A stretch of DNA of 10,202 nucleotides from Methanodesulfokora sp964525965 (GTDB lineage: Archaea; Korarchaeota; Korarchaeia; Korarchaeales; Korarchaeaceae). A model generated the notes under the pieces. It was not told the origin of the DNA. It ran no database searches and worked only from the letters and a program-made list of their open reading frames with translations. The stretch spans positions 1-10,202 of the forward strand of contig CAZGKA010000102.1 in NCBI GenBank assembly GCA_964525965.1, read 5' to 3'. Below, piece after piece: positions 5,129 through 10,202 of the stretch (its first letter is position 1; the number at the start of each line of letters is the position of its first letter). The position numbers were made by a program, and so were the translations under genes.

Positions 5129-7348
5129 GTGAGATATGTGAGGACATTGACGGCTGTCGTCCTGATAGCGCTCATCGTCATTGCTGCGCTCGTCCTGTTC
5201 TCCATAAATAAAGCTAAACCCTCCGAAAAGGTTTCCGAGAAAAATGAGACTTCGAAGGCTTCTGAGAAAAATGAAACCTCCGCTGGAGTCTTCTACACGC
5301 TTGAGAGCGTGAAGAAGCCTCTTCTGGTGAGCGAGGTACCTGTCTCAAAACAGATCAGTGCTGAAGCACCTCAGTACGCTCTGCCCCTGTCAGCCAGCGA
5401 GATCTCCAACTGGGACCTGACCGACAAGCTTGGTCTGAGCGATGAGGCCAAGAATATGCTCCTGAACAACGGGTTCGTAGTCCTAGGTGAGGGAAGGTGG
5501 GGGCACTACACGGATCAGCCGGTCAGCGCCTACAAGGCCATCGAGTGGATGCCCACCTACATCACCGTGGACTCGATGCTCCACGTCTACCACATCTTCT
5601 ACGACAATCTGCTCTCGAGCATAGAGGAGAAGTACCTCTACGGGGACCTCCTCTCCATGACCAAGAAGCTTCTAGAGGCCAACGAGAAGCTCTACAGCAC
5701 ATCAAGTGGAGCTGTGAAGGAAGCTGCCAGACAAAACGTGGCCTTCTTCAGCGTGGCAATGAAGCTGTTGGACCCGAACTTCAACCCTCCCGACTACGTC
5801 TCCCAGGAGGTGAGCCAGGAGCTGAGCCTCATAGAGAAACATGCGGGCTTCGCTGTAAGTCCGATATTCAAGTACAAGGAGGATTACAGCCAGTACCTGC
5901 CCAGGGGACACTACACCCGTTCGGAGACCCTGAAGAGATACTTCAAGGCCATGATGTGGTACGGGAGGATGACCTTCCTCCTCAACTCGGTGAACGGGAG
6001 GCTGGTGCCCAAGGATGTGGCGGACAGGGAGACCCTTCAGGCAGCCCTGATATCGGCTCAGATCTCATCCACTGGGGCCATAAAGCAGTGGGAGAGGATA
6101 TACACAGTAACCTCCTTCTTCGTCGGGCTTTCTGATGACCTGACCCCGTGCGAGTACCTGGACGTGATGAACAAGGTCTTCGGAAGCAAAGTCTCCCCCG
6201 ATCAGATCGTGAGCAAGATCAACGAGCTCAGGAAGGAGCTCAACTCCATGAGGATGCCGAGGATATATTCGGGGACGGGCAACTGCCAGGCGGCCAGCAT
6301 GAACCCGGAGGAGCTGGAGAAATGTCTGTACCTCACCAAGGGAATGAGGGTCCTCGGTCAGAGGTATGTTCCTGACTCCTACATCATGGGGAGCTTGGTT
6401 GCGCCGTCTGTTGGGGAGTACACGGGCAAGGATAAGCCCTTCACCATGGTGATGACGCCCTTAGGACCGGCCAGGGGGTTCCCGAGGGGGCTGGATGTCA
6501 TGGCCGTCCTGGGATCCGACAGGGCCCTGAGCATAATCAAGAGGGAGGGTGATGCCGACTACAAGGGCTACGAGGAGAAGGTCATGTCCCTCAGGAAGGA
6601 GTTCTCCAACCTGACCTGGAGGACCCTCTACTGGGCCTGGTTGGACGTGCTCAGGAGCGTGATAAAGGAGAGAGGTGAAGGGTATCCCACGTTCATGAGG
6701 ACGGAGGCCTGGCAGGACAGACAGCTCTTCTCGGCTTTAGCCTCATGGACCGAGCTGAGACATGACACCATACTCTACGTCAAGCAGAGCTACACCATGA
6801 AACTTACAGCGATCCCTCCCAAGAAGGAGGAGGTCTACGTAGAGCCGATGCCCGAGGTTTACCTGAAGCTGAAGGACCTCACCGAGATGACCCTAAATGG
6901 ATTGGACCGGATGGGAGTTCTCAACTCGACGCAGAAGAGCAAGCTTGCTTCTCTGGCCTCCCTCCTAAACAAGCTCTACGAAGCCTCGGTGAAGGAACTC
7001 TCTGGCGAGAGTTCGGGCCTCGAGATCAGGATGAGCGATGTTCTCGAGGGTTTGCTTTCGGGTCTTGATGAGAGGAGCACCTCCACGCTTCTGGTGGCCG
7101 ATGTGCACACGGACTCCAACTCGGGCCAGGTGCTGGAGGAGGGCGTGGGCAAGTTCTCCCTCATGGTCGTGGCAGTGAAGGTCGACGGAAAGATCAGTTT
7201 GTTCGTCGGTCCTGTGCTGACCTACTACGAGTTCAAGGTTCCCATGAACTCCAGGCTCACGGATGAGGCCTGGAAGTCCATGTACTCCAAATCTCCGCCT
7301 CCCCTGCCGGACTGGACCTCCAGCTTCATCTCAGGGTCTCCGGGATGA
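5129..7348 (+). CDS. Membrane-anchored DUF3160 family protein
   Basis: A 739-residue protein matching DUF3160, a family without a known biochemical role found in archaea and bacteria. Recognised stretches are MPTYITVDSMLHVYHIFYDNLL (about 141-162), ALASWTELRHDTILYVKQSYT (536-556), VADVHTDSNSGQVLEEGVG (656-674), and the C-terminal VGPVLTYYEFKVPM...RLTDEAW ending in PDWTSSF. Residues about 7-26 form one hydrophobic segment without a lipobox cysteine. A charged linker with the repeat SEKNETS follows, then the folded domain, so the protein probably sits outside the cell on a single anchor. The start is GTG, chosen from the TATA spacing and because the hydrophobic segment follows at once. The stop overlaps the next start (ATGA), indicating an operon with the GNAT gene. 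Family assignment is from remembered motifs; function is unknown. Confidence 0.85.
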   Translation: MRYVRTLTAVVLIALIVIAALVLFSINKAKPSEKVSEKNETSKASEKNETSAGVFYTLESVKKPLLVSEVPVSKQISAEAPQYALPLSASEISNWDLTDKLGLSDEAKNMLLNNGFVVLGEGRWGHYTDQPVSAYKAIEWMPTYITVDSMLHVYHIFYDNLLSSIEEKYLYGDLLSMTKKLLEANEKLYSTSSGAVKEAARQNVAFFSVAMKLLDPNFNPPDYVSQEVSQELSLIEKHAGFAVSPIFKYKEDYSQYLPRGHYTRSETLKRYFKAMMWYGRMTFLLNSVNGRLVPKDVADRETLQAALISAQISSTGAIKQWERIYTVTSFFVGLSDDLTPCEYLDVMNKVFGSKVSPDQIVSKINELRKELNSMRMPRIYSGTGNCQAASMNPEELEKCLYLTKGMRVLGQRYVPDSYIMGSLVAPSVGEYTGKDKPFTMVMTPLGPARGFPRGLDVMAVLGSDRALSIIKREGDADYKGYEEKVMSLRKEFSNLTWRTLYWAWLDVLRSVIKERGEGYPTFMRTEAWQDRQLFSALASWTELRHDTILYVKQSYTMKLTAIPPKKEEVYVEPMPEVYLKLKDLTEMTLNGLDRMGVLNSTQKSKLASLASLLNKLYEASVKELSGESSGLEIRMSDVLEGLLSGLDERSTSTLLVADVHTDSNSGQVLEEGVGKFSLMVVAVKVDGKISLFVGPVLTYYEFKVPMNSRLTDEAWKSMYSKSPPPLPDWTSSFISGSPG
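5234..5281 (+). repeat. Short tandem repeat in the DUF3160 linker
   Basis: Two copies of a 27-base unit (beginning at 5234 and 5261) each encode SEKNETS, preceded by a partial SEKV at 5222-5233. The codons differ at several third positions (GAG/GAA, ACT/ACC), so the peptide rather than the DNA seems to have been kept. It lies between the membrane anchor and the folded domain and looks like a flexible, possibly glycosylated surface stalk (each NET is an N-x-T sequon). Confidence 0.6.
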
Positions 7349-8118
7349 CCTCCTCCTTTCTTCCTCTTCTCCCCATGAACCTCCAAGAGTTCTTCGACTG
7401 GTACAGGGAGACAGCCAAGCTTAAGATCTTCTGGGCAAGACCTTTCAGGGAGATACAGGTCCTCTCCTCGGATGAGGAGAAGTGCCTCATCTTCGTGAGG
7501 TGGATCGTGAGGGGAAGTGAGAGAACTGCTGTTCTGTGCATCTCCCAAGACTTCAGGGAGGCAATGGGCCTCCTGAGGGAGGTCAGGTCGGACTACAGGG
7601 TGATGATCCTTCCCGAGGACAGAGCCCCTCCCCTTCCGCCCGGCGTCAGGTCGGGCTCGATCCTCTACTTCTGGGATCCGGCGGGAAGGATCCTGGAGCC
7701 CAACGAGGAGATCGAAGTTCGATTTCTTGATAGTTGGAGCGGGACGGAGCTCAGGATCTTTCAGCAGGTGCAGAAGAGGAGTTGGGGCTTCTTCATCCCG
7801 CCGAGAATTGGGGATCACGTGGTGGTGCTGGCCCTGCTGGACGAGATACCCGTCGGCCTCGCCTACCTCAACAGGAGAAACTTCAACCTGGACTACGGAG
7901 TTCATGTGGTCAGGGAGCTCTGGAGGAGGAGGATCGGAACCAAGATCCTCAGGGAGTCCATGAACCTCGTGAAAAAGCTTGGTGGAAGGTTTATGAGTGT
8001 TATCAGAGTTCTGAGGTCCTTGAGAATGACCTCCTCGGACAGGAGAGCCATCAGCTTTTACAGGGCCAACAGGCCGATGGTCAAGTTAATTATATACAGG
8101 CTGGCTGAGAACCTGTGA
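7345..8118 (+). CDS. GNAT-family N-acetyltransferase with an unassigned N-terminal domain
   Basis: The C-terminal half (about residues 124-257) reads as a GNAT fold, which transfers an acetyl group from acetyl-CoA to an amine. Visible elements are a first strand and helix (EVRFLDSWSGTELRIF), a central strand DEIPVGLAYLN (166-176), the acetyl-CoA pyrophosphate loop RRRIGTKIL (194-202) after a hydrophobic strand, and a late motif DRRAISFYRANRP (232-244) equivalent to the common A..FY...GF signature. The first 120 residues contain alternating strands and helices that I do not recognise; they could be a degenerate second GNAT lobe. The ATG at 7345 overlaps the DUF3160 stop; an alternative ATG lies at 7375. 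The substrate is unknown. The next gene starts inside this stop codon (GTGA), so the three are probably co-transcribed. Confidence 0.7.
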   Translation: MTSSFLPLLPMNLQEFFDWYRETAKLKIFWARPFREIQVLSSDEEKCLIFVRWIVRGSERTAVLCISQDFREAMGLLREVRSDYRVMILPEDRAPPLPPGVRSGSILYFWDPAGRILEPNEEIEVRFLDSWSGTELRIFQQVQKRSWGFFIPPRIGDHVVVLALLDEIPVGLAYLNRRNFNLDYGVHVVRELWRRRIGTKILRESMNLVKKLGGRFMSVIRVLRSLRMTSSDRRAISFYRANRPMVKLIIYRLAENL

Positions 8119-8534
8119 GGTTCCCGAGGCTCATAGACGTGAACGCTGGATCCAGGTATCTCAGGAGCAGGGGGAAGGTTCTGGTCTTCGGAAGATGTCT
8201 CGAGATCGAGGATCCGAGGGTTCTTGAGGGCTTCGATGAGTACGCCAAGGTGAGCGTGTGTCTGGAGGAGGAGCACGTGAACATGGCGGGCTTCAAGCTC
8301 GCTGGGGTGCTCATCAGGGGTAACTACGAGGAGGTCGCTGTTCTCACAGTGGACGGCTCGCTTCACTGCGTCCAGCTTCACCACATGGTTGAGGAGGTTT
8401 GTAAGCTCTTGAGGGATCCACCGAGGAGAAGACACATGGTCGTACAGAGAGGGGGCATCGTGGAGGTGTCTGAGGAGTCGGTGAAAGTCTCGAGGTACCT
8501 GTCGAGGGTGGACTCCCTCCTGAAGAACCGATGA
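8115..8534 (+). CDS. Unrecognised 139-residue protein with DGSLHCVQLHH motif
   Basis: I do not recognise a named family. The GTG start overlaps the stop of the acetyltransferase gene by four bases, and the frame runs cleanly to a TGA at 8532-8534. No membrane segment is visible. The distinctive part is VAVLTVDGSLHCVQLHHMVEEVCKLL (about 74-99), a strand, a conserved-looking Cys-His patch (H84, C85, H89, H90), then a helix. Other cysteines are at 28, 49 and 96, with a histidine at 54, so metal or redox binding is possible but there is no CxxC pair. The middle VNMAGFKLAGVLIRG looks like a buried strand-turn-strand. Coupling to the GNAT gene suggests a shared process. It is a confident gene of unknown function. 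Confidence 0.7.
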   Translation: MRFPRLIDVNAGSRYLRSRGKVLVFGRCLEIEDPRVLEGFDEYAKVSVCLEEEHVNMAGFKLAGVLIRGNYEEVAVLTVDGSLHCVQLHHMVEEVCKLLRDPPRRRHMVVQRGGIVEVSEESVKVSRYLSRVDSLLKNR

Positions 8535-8541
8535 GTTCATC

Positions 8542-8625
8542 GTGACAGGTAATCCAGGTTCTCTGTGGGAGGTTGATGAACTGGGCTGGCTGAGGTCTCT
8601 GGAGGATCTTCAGCACATCGCCTAG
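8542..8625 (+). CDS. Possible 27-residue small protein
   Basis: A GTG at 8542, eight bases after the preceding stop, opens a 27-residue frame ending at TAG 8623-8625 (MTGNPGSLWEVDELGWLRSL then EDLQHIA). It continues the codon style of the operon, and the DNA turns AT-rich only after its stop. There is no clear ribosome site and a frame this short can arise by chance. It may equally be untranslated 3' sequence. Confidence 0.2.
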   Translation: MTGNPGSLWEVDELGWLRSLEDLQHIA

Positions 8626-8697
8626 TATACCTAGGTGCCTCCGGTTATCTATATAGGCATATAGAAGTCATTAGTGAATATATGTTAGATAGATAAC
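8621..8697. repeat. Nested inverted repeats upstream of pstS
   Basis: Three palindromic elements lie in this AT-rich stretch: CCTAG-TATAC-CTAGG (8621-8635); TCTATAT-AGGC-ATATAGA (8648-8665); and a 9-base pair of arms GTTATCTAT (8644-8652) and ATAGATAAC (8689-8697) separated by 36 bases. The last arm ends directly before the pstS TATA box. These are reasonable binding sites for a phosphate-responsive regulator or structural elements ending the upstream operon. The repeats are seen directly; the role is inferred. Confidence 0.55.
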
Positions 8698-8707
8698 TTA
8701 TTTAAAA
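8698..8707 (+). promoter_or_regulatory. TATA box of the pst operon
   Basis: TTATTTAAAA is a near-consensus archaeal TATA box; transcription should start near 8729, about 10 bases before the pstS start codon. The flanking inverted repeat immediately upstream could let a regulator control access to it. Confidence 0.6.
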
Positions 8708-8727
8708 GATTTTTACGGATTCCTCCT

Positions 8728-8732
8728 GGTGA
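8728..8732 (+). promoter_or_regulatory. Ribosome binding site of pstS
   Basis: GGTGA lies six bases before the TTG at 8739 and fixes this rare start codon. The next in-frame candidate, ATG at 8754, would cut into the signal segment. Confidence 0.5.
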
Positions 8733-8738
8733 ACGGCC

Positions 8739-9824
8739 TTGAGAAAGTTCCTCATGACGGTCATCGCAGTCTTAGTAATCCTAGTGTTCCTGTTCAGCTT
8801 CTCCTTTAGGAATGAAAACGAGAAAACTGCCGGAGTTACCATAAGAGGATCAGGATCGACTTTCCTTCAGCCCCAGCTCGAGGCCTGGATCCAGGAGTTC
8901 ATTCGAGATGTAAAGAACGTGTCCGTCGAATATCAGGGAGTTGGCAGTGGGGCCGGACAGGAACAGTTCTTCAAGGGTTTGACGGACTTCTGCGGAAGCG
9001 ATCCTCCGCTGGGCAGGCAGACCTGGCAGAAGTACAGAGGGAAGGTGCTCCAGCTCCCCGTCATTCTCGGGGCGGTGGCGGTGGTGTACAACGTGCCGGA
9101 ACTGAAGGACAAGCACCTCAGACTGGACGGACGTGTTATAGCACTGATATACGCCGGAAAGCTCGAGTACTGGGATGATCCGAGAATAAAGGAGCTGAAC
9201 CCCGGGCTGGACCTTCCTCACGAGAGGATAATAGCCGTGCACAGGTCTGACGCCAGCGGAACAACTCAGATATTCACGACCTTCCTGCACGAGGCTGCCC
9301 CGGATATCTGGCCGGATAGTTTGGTCGGCAAGACCGTGAGCTGGCCTGTCGATGAGACGGGTAGGGGCGTCGGTGGAAAGGGCAACCCAGGAGTGGTGGC
9401 CGGTCTGAAGAGCACCGAGTACTCCATAGGATACGTTGAGCTGGAATACGCCTACAGGGAGGCTCTTCCAATGGCCGCCATAAAAAACAGGAACGGAAAC
9501 TTCGTGCTTCCATCCGCCGAGGCTATCCAGGAGGCAGCCAGAAACGCCCTGACCAGCCTGCCCAAGGATCCATCCGAAGACTTCAGCTCGGAGCTCCAGG
9601 CTATAGTATACGCGCCCGGCAACAACTCCTACCCCATAACCGCCTTCTCCCACATATTCGTCCGGACGACCTATCCCAAGGAAAAGGCTGAGGCGGTGAA
9701 GGAGTTCATAAGGTGGATCTGTGAGAGGGGATCGAGCTATGTCGTGGAGGGCTACGTATCCGTCCCAAAGGAGATAAGAGATATCGACCTGAAGGCGCTG
9801 GACCTGATAAAGCCGGCGGGGTGA
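8739..9824 (+). CDS. pstS: Phosphate ABC transporter substrate-binding protein PstS
   Basis: Surface-held receptor that captures inorganic phosphate for the Pst ABC importer. The 361 residues begin with a positively charged tip and a hydrophobic segment (about 5-22) with no lipobox cysteine, so it is probably held by an uncleaved anchor. Phosphate-binding signatures are GSGSTFLQPQ (37-46), YQGVGSGAGQEQF (65-77), DFCGSDPPL (83-91), and HRSDASGTTQIFTTFL (168-183) with R169, D171 and S173. Later family landmarks are KGNPGVV (214-220) and SIGYVELEYA (229-238). Translation is set at TTG by the GGTGA before it. The stop is four bases from the pstC start, so the two form an operon; pstA, pstB and phoU would be expected beyond the window. 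Confidence 0.95.
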   Translation: MRKFLMTVIAVLVILVFLFSFSFRNENEKTAGVTIRGSGSTFLQPQLEAWIQEFIRDVKNVSVEYQGVGSGAGQEQFFKGLTDFCGSDPPLGRQTWQKYRGKVLQLPVILGAVAVVYNVPELKDKHLRLDGRVIALIYAGKLEYWDDPRIKELNPGLDLPHERIIAVHRSDASGTTQIFTTFLHEAAPDIWPDSLVGKTVSWPVDETGRGVGGKGNPGVVAGLKSTEYSIGYVELEYAYREALPMAAIKNRNGNFVLPSAEAIQEAARNALTSLPKDPSEDFSSELQAIVYAPGNNSYPITAFSHIFVRTTYPKEKAEAVKEFIRWICERGSSYVVEGYVSVPKEIRDIDLKALDLIKPAG

Positions 9825-9828
9825 TCCG

Positions 9829-10202
9829 GTGAGGTTTCCGTCCAGAGAGGACAGGATGTTCTTCTACATGCTCCTGCCGTTTGCCGGCGTGGTGTTCATC
9901 ATATTCGTGCTGCTGTTCGAGGTCCTGATCCAGAACTCGGTGCCCATATTTCTCAAGGAGGGGCTGAAGTTCCTCACATCGAGCGCCTGGCGACCGTCTG
10001 AGGTCAGCCCAAGCCAGGAGTTCTACGGCATACTCTCCCCGCTGATCGGAACCTTCTACTCCTCCATCATAGCTTTGGTCCTCGCTCTACCGGCATCGGT
10101 GGCCCTAGCGATCTTCATAAATGACTACACCCCCTCTTGGCTGAAAGACCACCTCACAGGCCTCGTGGATCTCATGGCTGGCCTTCCCACGGTCTTATAT
10201 GG
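9829..10202 (+). CDS. pstC: Phosphate ABC transporter permease PstC (5' part, cut by window edge)
   Basis: First 124 residues of the inner-membrane permease that works with PstA and PstB to import the phosphate delivered by PstS. After a short charged N-terminus there is a membrane helix at about 11-34, then the periplasmic-side stretch TSSAWRPSE...EFYGILSPLIGTFYSSIIALVLALPASVALAIFIND, typical of PstC, with a second helix at about 70-97. The sequence ends in LVDLMAGLPTVLYG, the start of the conserved cytoplasmic loop that contacts the ATPase. The GTG start is preceded by GGTGA at 9820-9824, which also contains the pstS stop. No ATG occurs before residue 10 in this frame. Confidence 0.92.
   Translation, partial: MRFPSREDRMFFYMLLPFAGVVFIIFVLLFEVLIQNSVPIFLKEGLKFLTSSAWRPSEVSPSQEFYGILSPLIGTFYSSIIALVLALPASVALAIFINDYTPSWLKDHLTGLVDLMAGLPTVLY

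Noticed and set aside
7225..7905. Open 226-codon minus-strand frame across the DUF3160/GNAT junction
   Set aside because: It spans two well-supported plus-strand genes and their overlap, and its peptide resembles no family.
8850..9653. Open 267-codon minus-strand frame opposite pstS
   Set aside because: Shadow of pstS, whose phosphate-binding motifs are unambiguous.
1..10202. tRNA, rRNA, CRISPR arrays, insertion sequences or prophage genes
   Set aside because: No cloverleaf with a TψC-like GTTCAAATC element, no regularly spaced repeats, and no transposase, integrase or terminal inverted repeats were found on reading both strands.

Overview
The window looks like part of a thermophilic archaeal chromosome. 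The evidence is a family-B type ATP-dependent DNA ligase with an archaeal-style N-terminal domain, a free-standing AlaX tRNA-editing enzyme, a VapBC toxin-antitoxin pair, and heavy AGG/AGA arginine and ATA isoleucine codon use. Archaeal TATA boxes also sit about 26 bases upstream of start codons that lack a Shine-Dalgarno site, which suggests leaderless transcripts. A Thermoproteota or Korarchaeota-like source is plausible, but the lineage cannot be fixed from the sequence alone.

Layout. Bases 1-644 (minus strand) hold a vapB-vapC pair; vapC runs off the left edge. Bases 645-750 carry the vapBC promoter with a palindromic candidate operator, and a stem-loop just past the end of the next gene. 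Bases 751-2541 (minus) encode a divergent but colinear ATP-type phosphoenolpyruvate carboxykinase. A 96-base divergent promoter region separates it from an ATP-dependent DNA ligase (2638-4268, plus). The ligase reading frame is broken by what looks like a single missing base near 3540; both halves keep their catalytic motifs. The ligase converges on, and overlaps by 22 bases, an AlaX alanyl-tRNA editing protein (minus, ending at 4247).

From 5129 everything reads on the plus strand. A tightly coupled three-gene unit comes first: a membrane-anchored DUF3160 protein (5129-7348), a protein with a C-terminal GNAT acetyltransferase domain (7345-8118), and an unrecognised 139-residue protein (8115-8534). 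Each stop codon overlaps the next start. An AT-rich regulatory region with inverted repeats (8620-8735) follows. It precedes a phosphate ABC transporter operon, with pstS (8739-9824) complete and pstC (from 9829) cut by the right edge.

Functionally the window is mixed housekeeping: gluconeogenesis/anaplerosis, DNA joining, translation quality control, a stress toxin-antitoxin module and high-affinity phosphate uptake. The DUF3160-GNAT-small-protein unit has no assigned role and is the best candidate here for an undescribed system. No RNA genes, CRISPR arrays or insertion sequences were seen.
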